Positions 8,377 through 15,523 of a stretch of 64,000 bases of DNA are shown here, one piece after another (positions within the stretch are counted from its first letter, which is position 1; the number at the start of each line of letters is the position of its first letter). The stretch lies in contig NZ_CP121648.1 in assembly GCF_029714205.1 (NCBI RefSeq), positions 4,601,001 through 4,665,000 on the forward strand, read 5' to 3'. Below the pieces are notes generated by a model. It worked only from the letters and a program-made list of their open reading frames with translations, made no database searches and was not told the DNA's origin. The DNA is from Methylobacterium sp. CB376 (lineage in GTDB: Bacteria > Pseudomonadota > Alphaproteobacteria > Rhizobiales > Beijerinckiaceae). A program made the translations under genes and the position numbers.

Positions 8377-9364
8377 CGACCACCTCCACCGTCACGGCGA
8401 CGTCCGTGCAGTAGGGGGCGCAGTAGGCAGGGTCGGGCGTGTCCGGGCTGATCGGGTTGCCGTTCACGTCGGCCAGCGGCGAGATCAGGTCCACCTGCTC
8501 GACCAGGATGGCCCCGGAGGCGTCGGGCACGTAGGCGGCCCCGTAGAGCATCTGGAGGAGCTGCGCCGCCCCAGGGCGGTGCTGGCGCTTGGCCTGGGCC
8601 GCGAACCGCTTCGCGGCCTCGGCCTGAACCACGCCGCGGTCCGCGCCGCCGCCGACGTAGAGGACCGCCTCGATCCGGTACGGGATGATGTTCGCGCTGG
8701 AGACGGTCACGAAGTCCGCGAGCGGGCGGCGGTCCTCCGCCCGCAGCGCGGCCTGGACGGTCGCGATCAGGTCGTCGGCGGCGGTCCCGTCGCCCGTGTT
8801 CGCGACGATCGGGACGTGAACGTGCCCGAGGGGCGCGAAGGGCGCCTCGGGCGTGCCGCCGTAGCTCATGGGCCCGTAGGCCGCCGCCGCCTTGACCCCG
8901 GCGACCCCGAGGGCGAACGAGATGTAGGCGCCCTCCGGGCCGGCGCCGGAGAGGCTTTCGGGCGCGAGCTGGATCCGGGCCCGGAAGTCGTCGTCGGACT
9001 CCCAGTCCGCCGCCGCGTCAGTCTCGAAGACGTAGGTCCGAGGGTTGGCGACCAGCGGCAGGCGGGCAACCGCGGGGGTCTGCGTCGCGCCGAGGTGGTC
9101 GAGGTAGGGCCCCCAGGAGGTCGCGAGCAGGACGGCGCGGGTCGCGTCGTCGTAGGCCGTGTAGACCAGCGTCTCGCGATAGGCGCCCGTCTCCTGGAGG
9201 ATCGCGACCGTGTCGGTCGCGAGCGCCCCGACGTCGTAGGGGATGCCCGCCTTGTTGAGGCGGGCGGCCACGTCGGCCATCCGGGCCGCATAGATCGCGT
9301 CGAAGGTCGGCAGCGCCGGCAACGGGGGCAGGCGCGAGAGGTCGATGTCCGTAAAGCGGGTCAC
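8369..9364 (-). CDS. Baseplate assembly protein J
   Basis: The 331-residue product starts with MTRFTDIDLSRLP and matches the baseplate J family: an early helical part with the YRETLVYTAYDDATRA segment (about residues 64-79), LATSWGPYLDHLGA, a DDDFRARIQLAPESLSGAGPEGAY core (about residues 123-146), and a C-terminal DLISPLADVNG part. Length is close to P2 gpJ (302 aa). gpJ forms the wedge scaffold that triggers sheath contraction. It lies between W and I and overlaps I. Confidence 0.92.
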   Translation of the reverse strand: MTRFTDIDLSRLPPLPALPTFDAIYAARMADVAARLNKAGIPYDVGALATDTVAILQETGAYRETLVYTAYDDATRAVLLATSWGPYLDHLGATQTPAVARLPLVANPRTYVFETDAAADWESDDDFRARIQLAPESLSGAGPEGAYISFALGVAGVKAAAAYGPMSYGGTPEAPFAPLGHVHVPIVANTGDGTAADDLIATVQAALRAEDRRPLADFVTVSSANIIPYRIEAVLYVGGGADRGVVQAEAAKRFAAQAKRQHRPGAAQLLQMLYGAAYVPDASGAILVEQVDLISPLADVNGNPISPDTPDPAYCAPYCTDVAVTVEVVGD

Positions 9365-9387
9365 GCGCGGCTCCGGGGGTTAGACGA

Positions 9388-9807
9388 TCAGGCGACGCGC
9401 GGCAGCTCTACGGCCAGAGAGCCGTTGACCGCGTAGATGTCGAGGGCGCGCGGTCCTCCCTCGACTGTATAGTCTCCGAGATGACCGCGCGGGCGGTAGT
9501 AGCAGATGACCGAGAACTTGAGCTGGCCCAGCTCGACGGCGTTGACCGTGTTGCCGGTGGCCGAGATCCGCACGACCTTCAGCCGCGGCTCCCAGGTCGA
9601 GATCGCCAGGACCAGCAGCATACGGTAGGCCGACAGCAGGGTCGGCGTGATGCGCCGCCCCAGCAGCTCGGTCAGACCGCCGCCGAACCAGCGGTGCATG
9701 ACCCGCTCGCCCAGGCGGGTCGAGAAGATCGTCTGGACCGCCTGGGCGACGTGGGCGAGGTCCCGCGAGGGCTCGCCCGTCCAGCGGTCGAGCCCGCAGG
9801 AGGCCAT
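9388..9807 (-). CDS. Baseplate wedge protein W (gp25-like)
   Basis: The 139-residue product has the gp25/gpW fold signature: helical start (HVAQAVQTIFSTRLGERVMHR, quoted only in part), then FGGGLTELLGRRI, and WEPRLKVVRISA toward the middle. The EPR motif (WEPR) is the conserved lysozyme-like fold motif of T4 gp25, which nucleates the sheath. It lies just upstream of J, as in P2. Confidence 0.88.
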   Translation of the reverse strand: MASCGLDRWTGEPSRDLAHVAQAVQTIFSTRLGERVMHRWFGGGLTELLGRRITPTLLSAYRMLLVLAISTWEPRLKVVRISATGNTVNAVELGQLKFSVICYYRPRGHLGDYTVEGGPRALDIYAVNGSLAVELPRVA

Positions 9808-9810
9808 CGG

Positions 9811-10140
9811 TCAGCCCTCGGCGCTCGGGGCTGCGGGGGCCGGCCCCTGGTCGGCGCCCGCGCGGAACGAGAACGCGGCCGGCTCCGCGCGCAAGCGCGC
9901 TGGCGCCGGGGTCTCATCGGCGGCGACCGGATCCAGCGGCGGCAGCGCCGCCCGCTCGGCCTCCGAGAGGCCGGCGATCGGCTGCGCCTCGGCCTCGACG
10001 GTGGTCGCGACGAGGTGGCCGAGATCGACCTCGTAGGCGACGGCGGCCGGGCGCGCGCGCACCAGATCGCCGGGCTCGACGCGCCGGCCGAGCAGGTGCG
10101 CGGGCGCGGCGTCGGTGACGCGGTAGAGGGTCGAGGTCAT
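9811..10140 (-). CDS. Hypothetical phage protein between V and W
   Basis: I place the start at ATG 10140 (MTSTLYRVTD), because the frame further upstream has no protein-like composition and overlaps gpV. The 109-residue product is Ala/Pro/Glu-rich with an LLGRRVEPGDLVRARP segment that looks like a small beta-barrel, followed by a disordered tail ending in SAEG. No family recognised. Gap to gpV is 17 bases, so it is co-transcribed with the baseplate genes. Confidence 0.6.
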   Translation of the reverse strand: MTSTLYRVTDAAPAHLLGRRVEPGDLVRARPAAVAYEVDLGHLVATTVEAEAQPIAGLSEAERAALPPLDPVAADETPAPARLRAEPAAFSFRAGADQGPAPAAPSAEG

Positions 10141-10157
10141 GCGGGCTCTCCTGGCGG

Positions 10158-10736
10158 TCAGGCTTGCGGAACGTCGGTGGTCTGGCTTCCCGCGACCACT
10201 CCACCGTGGCGATGGTCCTTGCCGATATTCTTGTCGTCGTGTTTGACCTTGGCGCCCTGGAAGACGTGCTCGCTTCCATCGAAGCTGTAGGTCTTGCCGT
10301 TGACGTCCCAAGTCACCTTGGCCTTCGCCGTAATGTGAATGGTCCCGTTCTTGATCGAGATGTTCACGTCATCTCGGTTGAACAGGACCGTCGTGTCCGC
10401 GTCCGGTGCGGGGTCCGGCCTGTCCTTGGAATGGGCGAAGGGTACGAAGGCGCCCTGCTCCTGGTCGCCGTTGGGCGAGAGCACCCAGCCCTGCTCGCCG
10501 ACCTTGGCGCGGTAGGAGGTGACGCCCGTCGCGTCGAGGTTCTGGAGCCACGTCGACTTGTGCGGCTGCCCGTCCGAGCCGCCGTCCAGCTCGACCCTGA
10601 CCCCCTTGCCGTGCTCGCTGTCGCTGACCTTGCCGGGGCGGATCAGGTTGGCGACCCGAGTCTTCAGCGCCTCGTGCTCGCGGCGCAGCTCCAAGTGCGC
10701 GTCGAGAAGATCCCTAATGGCGGCTTCGAGGCTCAT
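10158..10736 (-). CDS. Baseplate spike assembly protein V
   Basis: The start is ATG 10736, which overlaps the stop of the preceding gene by 4 bases (ATGA). The 192-residue product has a short helical start, an OB-fold part with GVRVELDGGSDGQPHKS, WLQNLDATGV, GEQGWVLSPNG, then a beta-helical repeat zone (FNRDDVNISIKNGTIHITA) and a tip that holds DDKNIGKDHRHGGV. The HRHGG segment at the tip resembles the iron-binding HxH motif of P2 gpV spike tips. This is the membrane-piercing spike of the tail. Confidence 0.9.
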   Translation of the reverse strand: MSLEAAIRDLLDAHLELRREHEALKTRVANLIRPGKVSDSEHGKGVRVELDGGSDGQPHKSTWLQNLDATGVTSYRAKVGEQGWVLSPNGDQEQGAFVPFAHSKDRPDPAPDADTTVLFNRDDVNISIKNGTIHITAKAKVTWDVNGKTYSFDGSEHVFQGAKVKHDDKNIGKDHRHGGVVAGSQTTDVPQA

Positions 10737-11527
10737 GGGATCGGGGACTCCTGGCCGGCCACCTCGACGAGGTCGCCGCGCACGGTCTCGATCGTGATCT
10801 GGCTCGCCGGCGGCTCGGCCTCGGCGCCCGGGACGGCGCCCAGGCCGACCCCGCTCATCACCCCGCGGGTCTGCTGAAGGAGCGCCTGGGCCCGCTGCCA
10901 GGGCAGCAGGGTCGAGCCGGTCAGCAGGGACTCCAGGAGGTCCCCGTAGCGCGCGAGCGCGGGGTCCGTGCGCAGCAGGGCCACGAAGGCGTCCCAGGGC
11001 TCCGGGATCGCGTCCGCGCCGCGCTCCGGCTCCTGCATGGGGTCGATGGTGACGATGTTCTGCCGGACGGCGTACTTCACGCCGCGCTCGGCCGACCCGC
11101 CGCGCCGGCTGGTCAGCCGCTTGGGCCGGGGCGGGCCGCGGAAGACCCGGAACATCTCGGCCCAGGGGTCGGTCGGGTCCTTGAGCGCCTGCTCGACCTG
11201 CCACGCCATCACGTCGAGAGTCGCCTCCAGGCCCGCGTCCGTGTGCGGGATCTCGACCTCGAACTCCCCGGCCCGGACCTGGACCTGACCGGCGAGGGTC
11301 ATCTCGATCACCACGTCGAGGTCGCGCGTCATGGCGCGCGAGGACTCCTTGTCCGGCTCCGCGTCGTCCTGGTCGGTGGAGACGATCAGGACCGGCTGCG
11401 GGCCGGTTTCCTGGGCGACCTGATCCCAGGGGACGATCAGCGAGTCGAAGACCCGGTTCTCGGCCAGGGTACGCCCGGACAGCGCCTTGACGAGGCAGAG
11501 GCGCAGGGCGAGGCAGACGAGGCTCAC
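10733..11527 (-). CDS. Hypothetical phage structural protein (tail terminator-like position)
   Basis: The 264-residue product starts MSLVCLALRLC. It has an N-terminal alpha/beta part with RVFDSLIVPW and LIVSTDQDD, then a helical rest with EMFRVFRGPPRP and a long Ala-rich C-terminus. N-terminal parts like this occur in tail terminator and minor tail proteins that sit between the head connector and the baseplate. The family remains unproven. It overlaps gpV by ATGA and overlaps the upstream gene by 4 bases. Confidence 0.6.
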   Translation of the reverse strand: MSLVCLALRLCLVKALSGRTLAENRVFDSLIVPWDQVAQETGPQPVLIVSTDQDDAEPDKESSRAMTRDLDVVIEMTLAGQVQVRAGEFEVEIPHTDAGLEATLDVMAWQVEQALKDPTDPWAEMFRVFRGPPRPKRLTSRRGGSAERGVKYAVRQNIVTIDPMQEPERGADAIPEPWDAFVALLRTDPALARYGDLLESLLTGSTLLPWQRAQALLQQTRGVMSGVGLGAVPGAEAEPPASQITIETVRGDLVEVAGQESPIP

Positions 11528-11940
11528 GGGGCCCTCTCCGCGGTCAGCATCAGGAGCAGGCCCCCCGCGTCGTTGGCGCGGGAGACAGCGACCGCGTAGG
11601 CCGCGCCGCCGCGCTCCAGCAGCTCCACGAGGTCGCCCTTGCGGACGGTCCAGGGGATCAGGGCCGCCTGCTCCGTCCCGATCACGACGCAGGTCTCCGC
11701 TCCGGCGACCCGGATCACGCCTTGGAAGCGGGCGCCGATGCCGTGGGCCGCGCCGCGGTCGTCATCGATCTGCGAGCGGCGAGTGTAGCGGCCGATGACC
11801 TCGACCGGCGTCCCCCGGTCCGGGTCGGGCCCCGGGCCGGTGTACTGGTTCTCGGCCCGCGGGGTGAGGCGCACGGCCTCCCCCCACTGCCGGTCCACGG
11901 CGGCCGCCACGCGGGCGCGACGCCGTGCGGCGAGCGACAT
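11524..11940 (-). CDS. Putative head-tail connector protein
   Basis: I choose ATG 11940 (MSLAARRRARV) as the start. The 138-residue product has a basic N-terminal helix followed by beta-rich segments (RFQGVIRVAGAETCVVIGTE; WTVRKGDLVELLERG). This layout is like small FII-type head-tail joining proteins of lambda-like phages. It follows the major capsid gene with an 11-base gap and overlaps the next gene by 4 bases. The function is inferred from order and size. Confidence 0.6.
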   Translation of the reverse strand: MSLAARRRARVAAAVDRQWGEAVRLTPRAENQYTGPGPDPDRGTPVEVIGRYTRRSQIDDDRGAAHGIGARFQGVIRVAGAETCVVIGTEQAALIPWTVRKGDLVELLERGGAAYAVAVSRANDAGGLLLMLTAERAP

Positions 11941-11951
11941 GGCGGCGATCC

Positions 11952-12977
11952 TTACGCCGCGACGCCGCGCTGGAGCGCCTGCGGCATCGTGCAGACGTAC
12001 AGGGGATAGCTGTACATCTCCAGATCGAAGTAGGTGTCGCGCTCCAGATCGGGCACCATCCACGAGTATTCGGCCTGACCGAGCGTGTTCACGAACTCGA
12101 ATTTCTCGGCCGGGGCGAGTGCCCGCTGGAAGATGCCGGCGCCAACCGGGAAGAACTTCGCGGTCATGTCCGGTACCGCCACGGTCGAGCTATCGTCCGT
12201 GCCGCGGTAGTTGTGCCACATGATGTTGCCGTACTTGAAGCTGCTGAACGCCTTCATGAAGTCGTTCTGCAACTGCAGGGCCTGCATCGCGTACTTGTAC
12301 GTCTCGCGGACCTCCGGGAGCTTGGTCATGGCGTCCCACCAGTTATCGTCCACGACCGCGTGGACGATAACGTTCGTCCCGCCGACGCCCTGAAGGCGGC
12401 GCAGGACTTGGCGGTTCACCTTGTTGCACTGCTCCAGGAACGCACCGTCCTCCGCGCCGGACCCGAACTGGAACGCGAACGGCGCGTCCTGGCTCTGCCC
12501 CAGCTCGTCGTACCAGTCGGTGATGGTCGAGCCGTCCGCGTCCACGACGAGCCCCTGGATCACGCCCAGGCGCATGTGCTCGTGCGTCAGGTCGAAGTCC
12601 TGCTTTATCTTGAGCTGACGGCGGGCGACCTCGCCCTGGAGCTGCTTCAACTCAGTCTCGCTGCCGTAGGCGCGGATGTTCTGAAGCTCGTCCGCGTAGA
12701 TCCGGCTGGAGTCGGCCAGACGCACGGTGCGGAACGACCGGGCCTTGCGGCGGTCGCCGCCCTTCTGGGCCGGCGGCGCGCCGCGCGGGCTGGTCTGGAT
12801 GAGCGCAGGGGCGTTCAGACGCTCCTCGATCCACACGTCCGTCGTGCGGATCGGGGTGTCCACCATCAGGCCCGGGATGCTGCCGAGGAAGCCGGGGACG
12901 TAGCCCATCCGGTCGACGGCGGCGGTGAGGGACACGGCGGAGAACGCATCGCCGCGGAAGACGTCCATGGTCAGCAT
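11952..12977 (-). CDS. Major capsid protein (lambda gpE-like)
   Basis: The product begins at ATG 12977 (MLTMDVFRGDAFS), or 9 bases later at MDVFRG. The frame extends to a TTG at 12995, but that lies in the U-tract of a hairpin and is unlikely. The 341-residue length equals lambda gpE (341 aa). The E-family pattern is clear: VDTPIRTTDVWIEER near the N-terminus, a helical spine (LKQLQGEVARRQLKIKQ), WHNYRG, FFPVGAGIFQRALAPAEKFEFVNTLG segments near the C-terminus. Several hundred copies form the T=7 shell. The gene lies downstream of the D decoration gene. Confidence 0.93.
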   Translation of the reverse strand: MLTMDVFRGDAFSAVSLTAAVDRMGYVPGFLGSIPGLMVDTPIRTTDVWIEERLNAPALIQTSPRGAPPAQKGGDRRKARSFRTVRLADSSRIYADELQNIRAYGSETELKQLQGEVARRQLKIKQDFDLTHEHMRLGVIQGLVVDADGSTITDWYDELGQSQDAPFAFQFGSGAEDGAFLEQCNKVNRQVLRRLQGVGGTNVIVHAVVDDNWWDAMTKLPEVRETYKYAMQALQLQNDFMKAFSSFKYGNIMWHNYRGTDDSSTVAVPDMTAKFFPVGAGIFQRALAPAEKFEFVNTLGQAEYSWMVPDLERDTYFDLEMYSYPLYVCTMPQALQRGVAA

Positions 12978-12993
12978 GAGAGCAGTGCCCTTC

Positions 12994-13025
12994 AAACAAA
13001 AAGGGCGCCGCTGCTGCGCGCGCCC
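12994..13025 (-). terminator. Rho-independent-type terminator before the capsid gene
   Basis: On the minus strand GGGCGC (13025-13020) pairs with GCGCCC (13008-13003) and is followed by TTTTTGTTT. It lies between the decoration and the capsid genes, about 17 bases before the chosen capsid start. Confidence 0.65.
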
Positions 13026-13071
13026 ATGGGGCTACGGGGGAGGGTGGACTTTTGCGGAGGGTGGAAGGCGC

Positions 13072-13089
13072 GCCGGCCCGGAGGCCGGC
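13072..13089 (-). terminator. Hairpin after the decoration gene
   Basis: A 7-bp GCCGGCC/GGCCGGC stem with a 4-nt loop sits 9 bases after the decoration gene stop. No U-tract; probably an mRNA end stabiliser. Confidence 0.45.
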
Positions 13090-13097
13090 GCCCGGGA

Positions 13098-13769
13098 TCA
13101 GCGGACCTTGATGTTCAGGCGGCGAAGCTGCTCGATGCCCTCGGCCTTCTGGGCCGCGGTGATGCCGGCAGGCCAGATCAGGTCGACTCCGCGGACCTCG
13201 GCGGGGCCGGAGGTGATCGCGGTCGTCACCTGCTCGTCGGCCGCGTTGGAGATGACGCGGTAACCCGCGATGCCGGTGACGTTCTGGCTGCCGTCCGTGG
13301 CCGAGAGGTTCAGGGGCACGAAGCGGCGGTCGCTGGTGCTGCTCTCGACTCCGACCGAGACGGTGAGGGCGTCGCCGGCCACGTAGGCGGTGCCGCCGGC
13401 CGTGATCGTGAACTTGATGTCCTTGGAAAACGCCGCGCCGGTCGCGCCCTTGCCGATGTTCTTCCCCTTCGGGTTGATGACCTCGAAGGTGGTCGCGGTC
13501 AGGAAGACGATCCGGTAGTCGCCGTCGATCGCGGAGGCCAGGACGGGCGTCGTGCCGTCCATCGCGATCGTGCCGTTTCCGGTGTTGCCGGCATCGGCCG
13601 CGGCGGCGGCGGTCGCCTGGGCACCGACCGTGTAGGCGCCGAGGACGGTCCCGGGCAGGAGCGCGGTGTTGACCGGGACCTTCACGGCGTCGCGGGTCTG
13701 GAACGGGCCCTCGCTCTCGCTGACCAGGAAGGTCAGCGAAGCGGGGGTCTCGGTCTGGGTGTAGGCCAT
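13098..13769 (-). CDS. Head decoration protein (lambda gpD-like, enlarged)
   Basis: The 223-residue product is about twice the length of lambda gpD (110 aa). The beginning (TETPASLTFLVSESEG, FQTRDAVKVPVNTALLPGTVLG) and the end (GYRVISNAADEQVTTAITSGPAEVRG then LIWPAGITAAQK) match the D family. The extra middle part (about residues 58-150) is beta-rich, with AFSKDIKFTITAGGTAYV and looks like an inserted immunoglobulin-like or repeat domain. Decoration trimers stabilise expanded capsids. It is followed by two hairpins and the capsid gene. Confidence 0.85.
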   Translation of the reverse strand: MAYTQTETPASLTFLVSESEGPFQTRDAVKVPVNTALLPGTVLGAYTVGAQATAAAAADAGNTGNGTIAMDGTTPVLASAIDGDYRIVFLTATTFEVINPKGKNIGKGATGAAFSKDIKFTITAGGTAYVAGDALTVSVGVESSTSDRRFVPLNLSATDGSQNVTGIAGYRVISNAADEQVTTAITSGPAEVRGVDLIWPAGITAAQKAEGIEQLRRLNIKVR

Positions 13770-13811
13770 TGGTGCGGACCTTCCGATGAGAGTGAGGGGC
13801 GGGGTGAGGGG

Positions 13812-14264
13812 TTAGCGGACGCCCGGGATGCGGGCCGCTGCCGGCAGGCGCGCGTTCATCCCGGCCACGATCTCGTCCCAGGACGCCGCGGCGTCCGCCT
13901 TGGGGTCCGTCTGAGCGGCCGGGGGCGTGTCGGGGTCGAGGTTCAGGTCGGCGCGCCCGGCCATCCGGGCGTCGAGGCTGGGGCCCGCCGGGGCCGCAGC
14001 CTGGAGCCCCGAGAGGACGCCCTTGGCCGCGTCCAGCGACAGGTCGGTGGAGAGCGCCAGGTGGCGGGCGCTCGCCTCGCGGCCCTTGGCCTCGTCGCTG
14101 CCGAGGATCGCGCCGATGCGCTCCCGCTCGGTACTGGCACCGGCCTTGGTGCCCTCGGTCAGGCCCTCGGCCTTGCCGGCCGCGAAGCTCTCGGCGCGGG
14201 CGGTGTCGAGATCGGACTGGGTGAAGCCCGCAGAGGCGCCGGGCGTGGGGGTGTTGTCGGACAT
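13812..14264 (-). CDS. Nested scaffold protein (lambda Nu3-like), internal start
   Basis: An in-frame ATG at 14264 (MSDNTPTPGASAG) is preceded by GGAG six bases upstream, a good Shine-Dalgarno site in a stretch that otherwise only codes for the protease linker. The 150-residue product would be charged, helical and Ala-rich, with a TERERIGAILGSDEAKGREAS helix, typical of scaffolds. Lambda makes Nu3 the same way from inside C. The independent start is inferred from the site and the analogy. Confidence 0.65.
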   Translation of the reverse strand: MSDNTPTPGASAGFTQSDLDTARAESFAAGKAEGLTEGTKAGASTERERIGAILGSDEAKGREASARHLALSTDLSLDAAKGVLSGLQAAAPAGPSLDARMAGRADLNLDPDTPPAAQTDPKADAAASWDEIVAGMNARLPAAARIPGVR

Positions 14265-15257
14265 GGAAGCTCCAGTGGGTCGCGACGGGAAGGAGCGCCC
14301 GGCTGCGGGCGCGGCGGAAAGGTCGGCCAGCACCGCGTCGAAGGTGCCGATCGCATCGACGAGGCCCGCCTTGATGGCCTCCTCGCCCATGAAGGTGCGG
14401 GCCTCGGTGTCCCGGATCGCCTGCTCGCTGAGGCCCGGCCGCCCGGCCGCGACCGTCGTGACGAACTTCGCGTAGAAGCCTTCAACCTCCTTCTGGAGGT
14501 CGGCGCGGACCGCGTCGGGCAAGGGTTCGAAGGGGTTCCAGTCGACCTTGTGGTCGCCCGCGAAGATCAGGGTCGGCTTCATCCCCTCGGCCCGCAGGTA
14601 CTCGCTGATGTCGAGGTGCATCAGGACGACGCCGATCGAGCCGGCGAGGCCGGTCGGGATCGAGACGATCCGGCTGGCGCCGGAGGCGATCGCGTAGGCA
14701 GCCGAGGAGGCCATGCCGTTGACGAGCGCGGTCACGGACTTCTGGGACGCCACTTGCCGGACGAGCTCGGCCGCCTCGAAGGCGCCGACCGCCTCGCCGC
14801 CGGGGCTCTCCAGGTCGAGCAGGATCGCCTTCGTCCGCGGGTCCGCGGCGGCCATCCGCATCTGGTAGGCGAAGCCCTCGTAGGAGATGAGCCCCGAGGA
14901 CGCGCCGACCCAGCCGCCCCGGTTCACCCACTCGCCCACGAGGGTGAGGATGGCGACGCCCTCGGCGGTCCGGCGGAAGGGGAGCGGGCGCTTCGAACCA
15001 TCCTCGGCCAGGGGGTAATCGCCGTAGAAGCGGCTGGCGCGCGGGGTGTGGACCTCGACCGAGCCGTCCGCGCGCTCGTGCCCGCGGAAGATCTGCAGGC
15101 TCTCGCCCGCGTCGTGCTCGATCCCGCCGACGTTGCCGCCCGCGGCCGGGCCGGCGGACATGCGCGAGAGGAGGAAGGCCGAGATCGTCTCGGCGGTCGC
15201 GGGCGCGACGAGAAGCGGCCGGTTGTAGAACCGGCCGGCGATGCGGTGATAGTGCAT
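13812..15257 (-). CDS. S49-family capsid maturation protease with C-terminal scaffold (lambda C-like)
   Basis: The 481-residue product has an S49 peptidase domain (about residues 90-310) and a helical scaffold tail (about 332-481). The likely nucleophile is Ser185 in the NGMASSAAYAIAS segment and the likely general base is Lys237 in GDHKVDWNP, the Ser-Lys pair used by lambda C and SppA. The protein degrades scaffold and trims portal subunits during capsid maturation. Context is lambda-like: portal, joiner, protease-scaffold, decoration, capsid. The C-terminal 150 residues are also likely made separately from an internal start (next entry). Confidence 0.9.
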   Translation of the reverse strand: MHYHRIAGRFYNRPLLVAPATAETISAFLLSRMSAGPAAGGNVGGIEHDAGESLQIFRGHERADGSVEVHTPRASRFYGDYPLAEDGSKRPLPFRRTAEGVAILTLVGEWVNRGGWVGASSGLISYEGFAYQMRMAAADPRTKAILLDLESPGGEAVGAFEAAELVRQVASQKSVTALVNGMASSAAYAIASGASRIVSIPTGLAGSIGVVLMHLDISEYLRAEGMKPTLIFAGDHKVDWNPFEPLPDAVRADLQKEVEGFYAKFVTTVAAGRPGLSEQAIRDTEARTFMGEEAIKAGLVDAIGTFDAVLADLSAAPAAGRSFPSRPTGASMSDNTPTPGASAGFTQSDLDTARAESFAAGKAEGLTEGTKAGASTERERIGAILGSDEAKGREASARHLALSTDLSLDAAKGVLSGLQAAAPAGPSLDARMAGRADLNLDPDTPPAAQTDPKADAAASWDEIVAGMNARLPAAARIPGVR

Positions 15258-15269
15258 GATGCCTCGCGA

Positions 15270-15521
15270 TCAGCCCGCGGTCGCGCAGAAGCGCGGCGAG
15301 CGGCCGGAAGTCTTCGCCGCACAAAGCTGCTGCTGGCGCAGCATCTCCATGCGGAGCGTCTGAAGGTTCGCTTGCGAGAACCAGACGTCTTCTTCGACGT
15401 CTCCCTCGCGGAAGCGGATGCGAAGCTCCTGCTGGCCGGCGACCAGGGCGAGGTAGGCGGTGCTCAGCGCCGCCGCGACCGCACAAGAATCGGTCGGGTC
15501 CACGGTCGTGATGTCGGCCAC
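15270..15521 (-). CDS. Head-to-tail joining protein W-like (head)
   Basis: The 83-residue product has AYLALVAGQQELRIRFREG followed by the EDVWFSQANLQTLRMEM helix, the pattern of lambda gpW: one helix, a beta hairpin and a second helix. gpW stops DNA leaking from the filled head and prepares the portal for the tail. It lies between portal and protease genes, exactly as in lambda, with a 2-base gap after the portal stop. Confidence 0.75.
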   Translation of the reverse strand: MADITTVDPTDSCAVAAALSTAYLALVAGQQELRIRFREGDVEEDVWFSQANLQTLRMEMLRQQQLCAAKTSGRSPRFCATAG

Positions 15522-15523
15522 GG

